Below, piece after piece: positions 6,749 through 15,414 of a stretch of 64,000 bases of DNA (position 1 is the first letter of the stretch; each line of letters opens with the position of its first letter). Source of the stretch: Pseudorhodoferax soli (GTDB lineage: Bacteria > Pseudomonadota > Gammaproteobacteria > Burkholderiales > Burkholderiaceae_C); contig NZ_QPJK01000002.1 of NCBI RefSeq assembly GCF_003337555.1, positions 985,623 through 1,049,622 on the forward strand. Reading direction: 5' to 3'. The notes under the pieces are model-generated. The model saw only the letters and a program-made list of their open reading frames with translations, searched no databases and was not told where the DNA came from. Made by a program: the position numbers and the translations under genes.

Positions 6749-9326
6749 ATGTCTGCAGAGCGACCCGCGCTGCCTCGGCGATGGCCGCTGCGTCGACACC
6801 AAAAAAGCGGCGCAGTGCGGCCCGCGTGTCGCTGCGGCCGAAACCATCCGTGCCCAGCGTCGCATAGCTTCGTGATGCTGGAACACCCGCACGCAGGCTC
6901 TCGGGCACGGCACGCACGTAGTCGCTGGCCGCGACGATGGGGCCTCGGCCAGTCATCAGTTCGGCCAGGGTCGCACGGCCGGTCGGGCGCGCCAGCTCGC
7001 TCCAGCTCGTGACGCTCAGGACTTCGCTGCCGATGCCCTCGATGGCCAGTTGCTCGGCCGCCTTGATCACCTCGGTGAGGATGGCGCCCGAGCCCATCAG
7101 CGTCACACCCTCCCCGCCCTGCGGGCCATACACGCCGAAACGGTAGCCGCCGCGCACCACGCCCTGCGCCGCGCCTTCGGGCAGGCTCGGTTGGGCGTAG
7201 TTCTCGTTCATGAGCGTCACGTAGTAGAAAACGTCCTGCTGCTCGACCAGCATCTCGCGCATGCCCGCATCGACGATGACGGCCATCTCACCAGCGAACG
7301 CCGGGTCGTAGGCCTTGCAATTGGGAATGGTGGCCGCGACCAGGTGGCTGCTGCCATCCTGGTGCTGCAGGCCCTCGCCGCCCAGCGTGGTGCGGCCCGA
7401 AGTCGCGCCGAGCAGGAAGCCGCGTGCGCGTTGGTCGGCCGCGGCCCAGATCGCATCGCCCACGCGCTGGAAGCCGAACATCGAATAGTAGATGTAGAAC
7501 GGCAGCATGGCCAGGCCATGCACGCTATAGCTCGTCGCGGCAGCCGTCCAGCTGGCGATGGCACCGGCCTCGCTGATGCCTTCCTCCAGGATCTGTCCGT
7601 CCAGTGCCTCGCGGTAGGACAGCACCGAGCCGATGTCCTCGGGCGCGTAGCGCTGGCCCACGCTGCTGTAGATGCCGACCTGCTTGAACAAATTGGCCAT
7701 GCCGAAGGTGCGGGCCTCGTCGGCCACGATGGGCACGATGCGCGGGCCCAACTGAGGGTCCTTGAGCAGCTGACCCAGCAGCCGCACGAAGGCCATGGTC
7801 GTACTCATCTCCTTGCCCTCGGCCGCCAGTGCGAATTGCGCGTAACCGGAAAGCGCCGGCACCGGCGGTGCGTCGCAGGCCGTTTCACGGCGCGGCAGAA
7901 AGCCGCCGAGCGCGGCACGGCGCTCGTGCAGGTAGACCATCTCGGGGCTGTCCTCGGCCGGCTTGTGGAAGGCCAGCGAGGTGGCCTGCTCGTCGGTCAG
8001 CGGCAGGTCGAAGCGGTTGCGGAAGGCGATCAGGTCGGTCTCGTCGAGCTTCTTTTGCGAATGCGTGGTCATGCGGCCCTGGCCGGCCGTGCCCATGCCG
8101 TAGCCCTTCTTGGTATGCGCCAGCACCACCGTCGGCTGGCCGCGGTGCGCGGCAGCGGCGGCATAGGCGGCATGGATCTTCACCAGGTCATGGCCGCCGC
8201 GGCGCAGGCGGTCGATCTGCTCGTCGGTCATGCCCTGGGCCAGGCGCTGCAAGGCTTCGTCCTGCCCGAAGAAATGCTCGCGGTTGTAGCGCCCATCCTT
8301 GGCCGCGAAGGTCTGCATCTGGCCATCCACCGTGTGGGCAAAGGCACGCAGCAGCGCACCCTGTTGGTCGCGTGCGAACAGGCCGTCCCAGTCGCTGCCC
8401 CAGACAAGTTTGATGACATTCCAGCCTGCGCCGGCGAACAGCTGCTCAAGCTCGTCGATGATGCGGCCGTTGCCCCGCACCGGGCCGTCCAGGCGCTGCA
8501 GGTTGCAATTGACCACCCAGACCAGGTTGTCCAGTTTCTCGCGCGCGGCCAGCGTCAGCGCGCTCATGGATTCGGGCTCGTCCATCTCGCCATCGCCAAA
8601 CACGCCCCAGACCTTGCGGCCGGCGCAGTCCAGCAGGTTGCGGTGCGTGAGGTAGCGCATGAAGCGCGCGTGGTAGATCGAGCTGATCGGCCCGATGCCC
8701 ATCGAGCCCGTCGGAAACTGCCAGAAGTCCGGCATCAACCAGGGGTGCGGGTAGCTCGACAGGCCGCGCGCGCCGGCCTCGGGCGCAACGATTTCCTGGC
8801 GGTAGTGCAGGAGGTCGGCCTCGCCGAGCCGCCCCTCCAGGAAGGCGCGCGCGTAGACGCCGGGTGCGCTGTGCGGCTGGAAGAACACAAGGTCGCCGCG
8901 GTGCCGGTCATCTCTTGCGTGGAAGAAGTGGTTGAAGCCGACCTCGAACAAATCCGCTGCGCTGGCATAGCTCGCGATGTGGCCGCCGAGCTCGCCATAG
9001 GCCAGGTTGGCGCGCACCACCATGGCCAGCGCGTTCCAGCGCATCAGCGACGCCAGCCGCTCCTCGACGGCCAGGTCGCCCGGAAACACGGGCTGCTCCT
9101 CCACGGCGATGGTGTTGGCGTACGGCGTGCCCGGTTCAGGCTTCCAGCCGATGCGCTGGACACGCGCCAGGCGCGCGAGTTCGTCGAGCATGAAGCGCGC
9201 CCGCTCCGGCCCGCCCGCGGCCAGCAGGGCAGAAAAGGCATCCCGCCATTCCTGTGTTTCCAGCGGGTCGGTGTCGGCCGCCGCGGGCATCTGCAGCAGT
9301 TGGGCCATCGAGTTGGGTGCGTTCAT
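6747..9326 (-). CDS. aceE: Homodimeric 2-oxo acid dehydrogenase E1 (AceE/MdeB family)
   Basis: 859 residues, close to E. coli AceE (887). Thiamine diphosphate binding is shown by GDGEMDE (244-250) and NCN (273-275), and the whole length follows the pyruvate dehydrogenase E1 pattern, including GLQHQDGSSH. It converts a 2-oxo acid plus lipoyl-E2 to acyl-E2. No E2 or E3 gene is adjacent, unlike the housekeeping aceEF operon, and a divergent Lrp-type regulator sits 130 bp upstream. That arrangement recalls mdeR-mdeB of Pseudomonas putida, where the E1 acts on 2-oxobutyrate; the methionine gamma-lyase gene mdeA is absent here. The ATG at 9326 is preferred over upstream starts because MNAPNSMAQ begins the conserved region. 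Substrate: pyruvate or 2-oxobutyrate, undecided. Confidence 0.88.
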   Translation of the reverse strand: MNAPNSMAQLLQMPAAADTDPLETQEWRDAFSALLAAGGPERARFMLDELARLARVQRIGWKPEPGTPYANTIAVEEQPVFPGDLAVEERLASLMRWNALAMVVRANLAYGELGGHIASYASAADLFEVGFNHFFHARDDRHRGDLVFFQPHSAPGVYARAFLEGRLGEADLLHYRQEIVAPEAGARGLSSYPHPWLMPDFWQFPTGSMGIGPISSIYHARFMRYLTHRNLLDCAGRKVWGVFGDGEMDEPESMSALTLAAREKLDNLVWVVNCNLQRLDGPVRGNGRIIDELEQLFAGAGWNVIKLVWGSDWDGLFARDQQGALLRAFAHTVDGQMQTFAAKDGRYNREHFFGQDEALQRLAQGMTDEQIDRLRRGGHDLVKIHAAYAAAAAHRGQPTVVLAHTKKGYGMGTAGQGRMTTHSQKKLDETDLIAFRNRFDLPLTDEQATSLAFHKPAEDSPEMVYLHERRAALGGFLPRRETACDAPPVPALSGYAQFALAAEGKEMSTTMAFVRLLGQLLKDPQLGPRIVPIVADEARTFGMANLFKQVGIYSSVGQRYAPEDIGSVLSYREALDGQILEEGISEAGAIASWTAAATSYSVHGLAMLPFYIYYSMFGFQRVGDAIWAAADQRARGFLLGATSGRTTLGGEGLQHQDGSSHLVAATIPNCKAYDPAFAGEMAVIVDAGMREMLVEQQDVFYYVTLMNENYAQPSLPEGAAQGVVRGGYRFGVYGPQGGEGVTLMGSGAILTEVIKAAEQLAIEGIGSEVLSVTSWSELARPTGRATLAELMTGRGPIVAASDYVRAVPESLRAGVPASRSYATLGTDGFGRSDTRAALRRFFGVDAAAIAEAARVALQT

Positions 9327-9456
9327 GGCGGGCAAAGAATCGAGTCGAGGATGCCAGCACTCTAGGTGCAAATGCGCCGAACATGTTGCCGAGCTGCATG
9401 GCACACGGCGCCAAAGCGGCACAGAATGCCGTCAAATTCAAAAATGGAGGCACAAA

Positions 9457-9930
9457 ATGAATCTGGATGCAATAGACCTGCGCATCCTGGACGAATTGCA
9501 GCGCGACGGGGCCTTGTCCAATGTGGAACTCGCCCGGCGCGTGCACCTCTCGCCTTCGCCCTGCCTGGCCCGCGTGAAGGCGCTGCAGGCCAACGGCATC
9601 ATCACCGGCTACGTGGCGCTGGCAGACCCGGCGCGGCTCGGCCTGGGCCTGAACGTGTTCATCTCCATCAGCCTGACGCGCCAAAGCAAGGAGGCATTGG
9701 CCGATTTCGAGCGCCGCATCGCGCTGCACGACGAGGTGATGGAGTGCTACCTCATGACGGGCGACAGCGACTACCTGATCCGCGTGGCCGTGGCCGACAT
9801 CGCAGCGCTGGAACGGTTCATCCTGGAGCAGCTGACGCCCATCCCCGGCATCGAGAAGATCCGTTCGAGCTTTGCGCTCAAGCAGGTGCGCTACAAGACG
9901 GCACTGCCCTTGCCGTCCAGCGCCGCCTGA
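9457..9930 (+). CDS. Lrp/AsnC family transcriptional regulator
   Basis: 157 residues. The N-terminal winged helix-turn-helix (about residues 4-60: DAIDLRILDELQRDGALSN, then ELARRVHLSPSPCLARVKAL) is followed by the RAM ligand-binding domain (about 65-150) with the typical GDSDYLIRV strand. A GGAGG ribosome site lies 6 nt before the ATG. It is divergent from the E1 gene, and the 130-bp spacer probably holds both promoters, so it most likely senses an amino acid and controls that gene, as MdeR does in P. putida. A hairpin with a T run follows the stop. Confidence 0.92.
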   Translation: MNLDAIDLRILDELQRDGALSNVELARRVHLSPSPCLARVKALQANGIITGYVALADPARLGLGLNVFISISLTRQSKEALADFERRIALHDEVMECYLMTGDSDYLIRVAVADIAALERFILEQLTPIPGIEKIRSSFALKQVRYKTALPLPSSAA

Positions 9931-9938
9931 GCGCGCGC

Positions 9939-9962
9939 GCAAGGCACACTTGCCCTTTTTTT
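9939..9962 (+). terminator. Terminator after the Lrp-type gene
   Basis: Short stem GCAAG/CTTGC with a 5-nt loop, then CC and seven T residues, starting 9 nt after the stop codon. The stem is weak but the T tract is clear. It also falls within the leader of panC. Confidence 0.55.
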
Positions 9963-9982
9963 GAGACCAGGAGACCGATCGC

Positions 9983-10810
9983 ATGCACGTCGTGCACCAC
10001 ATCACCGAACTGCGCCAGGCCCTGGAGGCCGGCCCCCGCCCGGCCTTCGTGCCGACCATGGGCAACCTGCACGAAGGACACCTGGCCCTGGTGCGCGAAG
10101 CCAAGGCCAGCGACCGGCCCGTGGTCGCCAGCATCTTCGTGAACCGGCTGCAGTTTGCGCCGCATGAAGACTTCGACCGCTACCCCCGCACACTGCCGCG
10201 CGACAGCGAACTGCTGGCCGGCGCCGGCTGCGATATCGTGTTCGCGCCCGACGAGGCCGAGATGTACCCCACGCCGCAGGCCTACAAGGTGGCCCCGCCG
10301 GCGGCCCTCGGCGACATCCTGGAAGGCCACTTTCGCCCCGGCTTCTTCACAGGCGTGTGCACGGTGGTCATGAAGTTGTTCCAGATCGTGCAGCCGGGCT
10401 TGGCACTGTTCGGCAAGAAGGACTACCAGCAGCTGCGCGTGATCGAAGGCATGGTGCGCGACTTTGCGCTGCCCATCACCATCGCCGGCGGCGAGACCGT
10501 GCGCGCCGAAGACGGCTTGGCACTGTCCTCGCGCAACGGCTACCTGGGTGCTGGTGAGCGGGCCGAGTCCACGGCCCTGATCACGCAGCTGCGCGCCGTG
10601 GCCGACGCCGTGCGCGCGGATCCCGGACGCACGGAGGCCGCCGAGCAAGCCGCCATGCACGCCCTGCGCGCACGCGGCTGGGCACCCGACTACATCGCCG
10701 TGCGCGGCCGCACGGACCTGCTGCCCACCGCTTCCGCAGGCGCGCCCCGCGTGGTGCTGGCCGCCGCCCGGTTGGGCAACACACGCCTCATCGACAACCT
10801 GGAGTTCTGA
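9983..10810 (+). CDS. panC: Pantoate-beta-alanine ligase (pantothenate synthetase)
   Basis: 275 residues, normal family length. It joins pantoate and beta-alanine with ATP to make pantothenate in coenzyme A synthesis, in the cytosol. Diagnostic motifs: [10 protein letters not shown] with the HxGH nucleotide signature at residues 30-33, FGKKDYQQL in the middle, and [10 protein letters not shown] for the KMSKS-like loop. The ATG at 9983 gives the canonical start, preceded by an AGGAGA ribosome site. panB is not adjacent. The stop is 5 nt before the M20 peptidase gene, so the two are probably co-transcribed, although no functional link is evident. Confidence 0.97.
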   Translation: MHVVHHITELRQALEAGPRPAFVPTMGNLHEGHLALVREAKASDRPVVASIFVNRLQFAPHEDFDRYPRTLPRDSELLAGAGCDIVFAPDEAEMYPTPQAYKVAPPAALGDILEGHFRPGFFTGVCTVVMKLFQIVQPGLALFGKKDYQQLRVIEGMVRDFALPITIAGGETVRAEDGLALSSRNGYLGAGERAESTALITQLRAVADAVRADPGRTEAAEQAAMHALRARGWAPDYIAVRGRTDLLPTASAGAPRVVLAAARLGNTRLIDNLEF

Positions 10811-10815
10811 GCCCC

Positions 10816-12018
10816 ATGCCCGTCCTCGACGCCTTTGCCGACACCGACCGCTTCCGCACGCTGCGCCGCGACATCCATGCCCACCCGGAGCTCGGCTTCG
10901 AGGAGCACCGCACCAGCGAGCTGGTGGCCGACCTGCTGGCCAACTGGGGCATTGCGGTGCACCGCGGCATCGCCGGCACCGGCCTGGTCGGCGTGTTGCG
11001 CGGCAGCCTGCCCGACACGGGCAAGACCATCGGCCTGCGCGCCGACATGGACGCGTTGCCGCTGCAGGAGGTCAACGGCTTCGCGCACCGCTCCCGCCAC
11101 GACGGCCGCATGCACGCCTGCGGCCACGACGGCCACACCACCATGCTGCTGGCGGCCGCCTGGCAGCTGGCGCAGCGGCGCGACTTTGCGGGCACCGTGC
11201 ATTTCATCTTCCAGCCGGCCGAGGAGATGGGCAAGGCGGGCGCACGCAAGATGATCGACGAGGGCTTGTTCGAGCGCTTCCCCTGCGATGCGGTGTTCGC
11301 CCTGCACAACTTCAACCTGGGCCGCGTGGGCAATTTCGCCCTGAACCACGGGGCGCTGATGGCGTCCAGCAACACCTGGCGCATCACGGTGCGGGGGCGC
11401 GGCACGCACGCCTCCATGCCGCACACGGGCCTGGACCCGGTCGGCGCGGTGCTGGAAATCGCGCAGGCGCTGCGCAGCCTGGTGGCGCGCACCATCCCGA
11501 GCACCGAGCGCGCGCTGCTGGCCGTCACGCAGATCCAGGGATCGGACGCACCCAACGTGATTCCCGACACCGCCTGGGTCGGCGGCACGGTGCGCACCTT
11601 CTCGGTCGACGCGCTGGACAAGATCGAGGCGCGGCTGCGCCACCAGGCCGAGCACATCGCCCTGGCCCACGAATGCCAGGCCGAGGTGATGTTCCGGCGC
11701 GCCTCGCCGCCCGTCGTAAACCACCCGGCCGAGGCGCGCTTCGCGGCCGATGTCATGCGCGAGATCGTCGGCGACGCCATGGTCGACGAGGATCTGCCCG
11801 GCGTGCTGGGCGCCGAAGACTTCGCACACATGCTCATGGAGCGGCCCGGCTGCTATGCCTTCCTGGGCAATGGCGACGGCGACCACCGCATGGCCGGCCA
11901 CGGCCCCGGGCCGTGCATCATCCACAACACCTCGTTCGACTTCAACGACGAGATCATCCCGGTCGGCGCGAGCTACTTCGTGCGCCTGGCCGAGCGCTGG
12001 CTCGCCACACCGCGCTGA
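10816..12018 (+). CDS. M20 family amidohydrolase (hippurate hydrolase-like)
   Basis: 400 residues. Binuclear zinc ligands of the M20D group are visible: HACGHDGH near residue 100, the PAEEMGKAG catalytic glutamates near 138, GTHASMPH of the dimerisation domain, and GAEDFAHML near the C-terminus. The early RRDIHAHPELGFEE is typical of hippurate, N-acetyl-L,L-diaminopimelate or IAA-amino acid hydrolases. It removes an acyl group from an N-acyl amino acid, but the exact substrate is unknown. The start is 5 nt after panC, and a Bug receptor gene follows 55 bp later on the same strand, so a role in processing an imported amide is possible. Confidence 0.88.
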   Translation: MPVLDAFADTDRFRTLRRDIHAHPELGFEEHRTSELVADLLANWGIAVHRGIAGTGLVGVLRGSLPDTGKTIGLRADMDALPLQEVNGFAHRSRHDGRMHACGHDGHTTMLLAAAWQLAQRRDFAGTVHFIFQPAEEMGKAGARKMIDEGLFERFPCDAVFALHNFNLGRVGNFALNHGALMASSNTWRITVRGRGTHASMPHTGLDPVGAVLEIAQALRSLVARTIPSTERALLAVTQIQGSDAPNVIPDTAWVGGTVRTFSVDALDKIEARLRHQAEHIALAHECQAEVMFRRASPPVVNHPAEARFAADVMREIVGDAMVDEDLPGVLGAEDFAHMLMERPGCYAFLGNGDGDHRMAGHGPGPCIIHNTSFDFNDEIIPVGASYFVRLAERWLATPR

Positions 12019-12073
12019 CAAGCTGGCGTCGTTCTTGCTCGGCCTGCCGTTTCACCACCCCAGGAGTCGCTTC

Positions 12074-13039
12074 ATGTTCCGCCCCACCCTCTTGCGCCTG
12101 CTGCCGCTGCTGGCGGCCGGCCTGTTGTCCGCGGCGCTGCCCGCCCAGGCCCAGCGCGTGGTGCGCATCGTCGTGCCCTTCGGCACGGGCGCGGTGCAGG
12201 ACACCATCGCCCGCGCGATCAACAACGAACTGGGCCAGGCGCTGGGCGCCAGCGTGATCGTGGAGAACCGGGCTGGCGCGGGCGGCAGCGTGGGCTCGTC
12301 CTACGTGGCCAAGTCCGCGCCCGACGGCAACACGCTGGTGCTGGCCGCTGCCAGCCACCACATCGTCGGCCACCTGTACAAGAAGCTCGACTACGACCCC
12401 CTCAAAGACTTCGTGGGCGTGGGCTACATCGGCAACTCGGGCTACGCCCTCGTCGCCAACGCAGCGCTGGGCGCGACCAACACGCGCGAGTTCATCGCCG
12501 CCGTGAAGGCCAGGCCCGGCAGCACCAACTACGCCTCGGCAGGCAACGGCAGCGCCACGCACCTGGGCATGGCCTCGTTCGTGGCCATGGCCGGGCTGGA
12601 CATGCAGCACATCCCGATGAAGTCCACCGGCGACGCCGTCAACGAGGTGCTCGCCGGCCGCGTGCAGGCGGTCACGTCCTCGCTGATCGGCGTGATGGGC
12701 TACCGGGACGATGCGCGCGTGAAGTTCATCGCCTACACGGGCAAGCAGCGCTCCCGCTTCCTGCCGGATTTGCCGACCGCGGCCGAGAGCGGCCTGCCGG
12801 GCTACAGCTTCGACTCGTGGATCGGCCTGTTGGCACCGGCAGCGCTGCCGCGTGCCGAGCGCGACAGGCTCAACGCCGCGTTGCAGAAGACGCTCGCCGA
12901 TCCGGCCGTGCAGGAGCGGCTGGCACGGCTCGGCGTGGAGACCGCCCCCATGGCGCCAGACGCCTTCCAGCAGCTGCTGCGCGCGGACTGGGACAACTCG
13001 GCCGCGATGGTCAAGGCCTCGGGCGCCAAGGTCGAGTAG
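12074..13039 (+). CDS. Bug-type periplasmic solute-binding receptor
   Basis: 321 residues with a signal peptide cleaved after PAQAQ. The mature protein has the tripartite tricarboxylate transporter receptor (TctC/Bug) pattern: VRIVVPFGTGAVQDTIAR, VENRAGAGGSVG, the KSAPDGNTLVLA strand, and LPTAAESGLPGY near the C-terminus. Bug receptors bind carboxylates or amides in the periplasm. No tctA or tctB membrane gene is near, as for most of the large Bug families in Burkholderiales. It is downstream of the M20 hydrolase on the same strand, and its ligand may be related to that enzyme's substrate (inference). Confidence 0.92.
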   Translation: MFRPTLLRLLPLLAAGLLSAALPAQAQRVVRIVVPFGTGAVQDTIARAINNELGQALGASVIVENRAGAGGSVGSSYVAKSAPDGNTLVLAAASHHIVGHLYKKLDYDPLKDFVGVGYIGNSGYALVANAALGATNTREFIAAVKARPGSTNYASAGNGSATHLGMASFVAMAGLDMQHIPMKSTGDAVNEVLAGRVQAVTSSLIGVMGYRDDARVKFIAYTGKQRSRFLPDLPTAAESGLPGYSFDSWIGLLAPAALPRAERDRLNAALQKTLADPAVQERLARLGVETAPMAPDAFQQLLRADWDNSAAMVKASGAKVE

Positions 13040-13057
13040 TCCGCCGCAGGCAGCCCT

Positions 13058-13540
13058 TCAGGCGCGCGCAGCCGCCCAGCGTGCGCGGGCCTCGGCCGAC
13101 CACACCTGGGCGGGGTCGTAGAACTCGGGCACCGCGAAGGCCCCCTCGGGCAGCGGCAGCCAGGTCTGGCGCGTGGAGGTGAACACATGCACGTCGGGCG
13201 GCAGCCGCGCCGGCGCCTCGAGCGTGCCAACGCGCACGAAGCAGATGCGCTCGCCGGCCGTCGGATAGTGGCTCCAGAGCGCCACCTGGCACTGCGGGCA
13301 GCGGGCGATCTTCTGGTTCCTGCCGCTCGCAGAAGGCGTCACGACCATGTGGATTTCGCCCTGCACCAGCGTCACGCGTGCGGCCTCGATCACGGCATTG
13401 ACGACGAAGGGCCCGCCGCTCTCGCGTTGGCACCAGCTGCAGTGGCAGGCGTGCACGATCATCGGTGCCGATGCCATGCGGTAGCGCACGAAGCCGCAGC
13501 TGCAATGGCCTTCGTGGGTATCGTGTCCTGGCTGCACCAC
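13058..13540 (-). CDS. GFA family zinc protein
   Basis: 160 residues, translated from a GTG at 13540 (a second GTG at 13537 is equivalent). Zinc-binding cysteines of the GFA/CENP-V fold are in place: GHCSCG, then HACHCSWCQRESG, then ARCPQCQ. The family was named for glutathione-dependent formaldehyde-activating enzyme, but most members have no proven reaction. The start lies 2 nt beyond the stop of the Bug gene at 13542, so both are probably one transcript. It converges on the other Bug gene, with 18 bp between the stops. Confidence 0.88.
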   Translation of the reverse strand: MVQPGHDTHEGHCSCGFVRYRMASAPMIVHACHCSWCQRESGGPFVVNAVIEAARVTLVQGEIHMVVTPSASGRNQKIARCPQCQVALWSHYPTAGERICFVRVGTLEAPARLPPDVHVFTSTRQTWLPLPEGAFAVPEFYDPAQVWSAEARARWAAARA

Positions 13541-13541
13541 G

Positions 13542-14516
13542 TCAGTCCAGCTGGATCTTGCGGTCGCGGACGAGCTTGGCCCACTTCTCGTTGTCGGCCT
13601 TGACGAACGCGGCGAAGGCCTCGGGCCCCTGGTAGTGCACCTCGGCGCCCGCCGCCGCGAACTTGGCCTGCACATCCGGCATGGCCAGCACCTTGGCCAG
13701 GCCGGTCGCCAGCCTGTCGACCACCTCCCGCGGCAGGCCGGCCGGGCCCACCAGGCCCTGGAAACCGATGGACTGCACGCCGGCCAGGCCCTGCTCGGCC
13801 ACCGTCGCGACATCGGGCAGCTGCGGGTCTCGCTTTGCGCCGGTCACGGCCAGCGCCTTGAGCTTGCCGCCCTTGACCTGGGGCAGCAGCACGGTGCCCG
13901 CGTCGATCAGCAGCTGAGTCTGGCCGCCGATCAGGTCCTGCACCGCCGGTGCGCTGCCCTTGTAGGGCACGTGCACGAGGTCCAGCCCGGTGACCTGGTT
14001 CAACAGCTCACCGTTCAGGTGCGTGGACGATCCCTTGCCGGCCGAGGCGAAGTTGACCTGGCCCGCATTGGCGCGCGACCAGGCCACGAACTCCTTCAGG
14101 TCGCGTGCCGGGTGGTCGGGCCGCGTCACCGCGATGTAGCTGCCCTGGCTGATCTGGCCGACGTAGGTGAAGCTGCGCAGCGGGTCGTACGGCATCCTGG
14201 GCTGCAGGTAGGGCGCGATCGCGAACGGGCCGGTGTTGGCCAGCAGCAGCGTGTAGCCGTCGGGTGCCGCCCGTGTGAGTTCGGTGGCCGCCAGCAGGCC
14301 GCCTGCGCCGGGCTTGTACTCGACGACCATCTGCTGGCCCAGCAGCTCCTGCAGCGGCGCCTGCACCGTGCGTGCCGCGAAATCGATGCCGCCTCCAGGC
14401 GGAAAGCCGACGATGAACTTGATCGGTTTGGCCGGCCAGGCCTGGGCGCGCACAGCGGGTGCGAGCGCGCCGGCGGCCAGGCCCAGCAACAGCGCACGGC
14501 GTTGCGGATGGGACAT
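13542..14516 (-). CDS. Bug-type periplasmic solute-binding receptor
   Basis: 324 residues. The N-terminus has twin arginines followed by a hydrophobic stretch (RRALLLGLAAGALAPAVRAQA), compatible with Tat or Sec export. The mature domain shows the Bug pattern: IKFIVGFPPGGGIDFAAR, VEYKPGAGG, APDGYTLLLANTG and LPDVATVAEQGLAG. It is a second receptor of the same family as the gene at 12074 but clearly diverged, so the two are not a recent duplication. An AGGAGGA ribosome site precedes the ATG. No transport membrane genes are adjacent, and its downstream partner is the GFA protein. Confidence 0.92.
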   Translation of the reverse strand: MSHPQRRALLLGLAAGALAPAVRAQAWPAKPIKFIVGFPPGGGIDFAARTVQAPLQELLGQQMVVEYKPGAGGLLAATELTRAAPDGYTLLLANTGPFAIAPYLQPRMPYDPLRSFTYVGQISQGSYIAVTRPDHPARDLKEFVAWSRANAGQVNFASAGKGSSTHLNGELLNQVTGLDLVHVPYKGSAPAVQDLIGGQTQLLIDAGTVLLPQVKGGKLKALAVTGAKRDPQLPDVATVAEQGLAGVQSIGFQGLVGPAGLPREVVDRLATGLAKVLAMPDVQAKFAAAGAEVHYQGPEAFAAFVKADNEKWAKLVRDRKIQLD

Positions 14517-14614
14517 GTCTCCTCCTGGTTCTGGGTGTTCGGCCAGCATAGCAGCGGCCCCGCGCCGCGCCGCCGACAATGGCGGCCCTGCCTGCACCAC
14601 AGCCCTCTCCCACG

Positions 14615-15358
14615 ATGACCCAGGATCTCTTCCGCCAGGACGCCCGCCTGCGCCAGACCAGCGCCACCATCACCGCCATCGGCCCCGATGGCCTGGTGCT
14701 CGACCGCACGGTCTTCTACCCACTGGGCGGCGGCCAGGCTGGCGACACAGGCTGGCTGCTGCTGGCCGATGGCCAACGCCTGGGCGTCGTGGACACGCGC
14801 AAGGCCAAGGACGCCGAAGGCCGGCCCACGGCCGCGATCTGCCATGTGCCGGCGCCCGGGCAGGACGACCTGCTGGCGCTGTGCACCGTGGGCGCGCCCG
14901 TGACGGCCGAGGTCGACTGGGAGCGCCGGCACCGGCTCATGCGCTTCCACACCACCACGCACCTGCTGTGCCACCTCGTGGCGCTGCCGGTGAACGGCTG
15001 CTCGATCACGGCCGATGCGGCGCGGCTGGACTTCCATACCGACCAGCCGCTGGACAAGGAGGCGCTCAGCGCCGGCATTGCGCGCCTCGTGGGCGCTGCG
15101 CTGCCCGTCACCGTGGGCGAGATCACCGAGGCCGAACTCGACGCCAACCCGGCCCTGGTCAAGAGCATGTCGGTCTCGCCGCCGCGCGGCACGGGCGCCG
15201 TGCGCACCATCCGCGTCGGCGCCGAGGAACTGATCGACCTGCAACCCTGCGGCGGCACGCACGTGGCCAACACCGCAGAGATCGGCGCCGTGGTCGTGAC
15301 CAAGATCGAGAAGAAGGGCGCCATGGCCCGCCGCGTGGTGCTGGGTTTCGCCACATGA
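14615..15358 (+). CDS. AlaX-type alanyl-tRNA editing protein
   Basis: 247 residues, matching free-standing AlaX proteins that hydrolyse mischarged Ser- or Gly-tRNA(Ala). The zinc site HTTTHLL (HxxxH) lies near residue 110 and the second half, CGGTHV, near 209. The N-terminal FYPLGGGQ motif corresponds to the AlaRS editing-domain entry. The ATG at 14615 is preferred over one at 14579 because homology begins at TQDLFRQDA. Divergent from the Bug gene at 14516. The stop overlaps an ATG in the frame of the next gene (ATGATG at 15355-15360), so coupling with dsbD is possible. Confidence 0.92.
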   Translation: MTQDLFRQDARLRQTSATITAIGPDGLVLDRTVFYPLGGGQAGDTGWLLLADGQRLGVVDTRKAKDAEGRPTAAICHVPAPGQDDLLALCTVGAPVTAEVDWERRHRLMRFHTTTHLLCHLVALPVNGCSITADAARLDFHTDQPLDKEALSAGIARLVGAALPVTVGEITEAELDANPALVKSMSVSPPRGTGAVRTIRVGAEELIDLQPCGGTHVANTAEIGAVVVTKIEKKGAMARRVVLGFAT

Positions 15359-15414
15359 TGCGGTGGAACTTTGCGGTCGGGCACCGCTCCCATCTGCGCC
15401 TTCGCCCGATCTCC

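Noticed and set aside
7050..9365. Very long plus-strand open frame opposite the E1 gene
   Set aside because: It is codon-aligned antisense to a full-length, motif-complete E1 gene; its Leu/Arg/His/Gln-rich product is the usual shadow of a high-GC gene.
12074..14516. Convergent Bug genes as an inverted duplication
   Set aside because: The two receptors differ throughout, with different signal peptides and motifs, so they are separate members of a large family.
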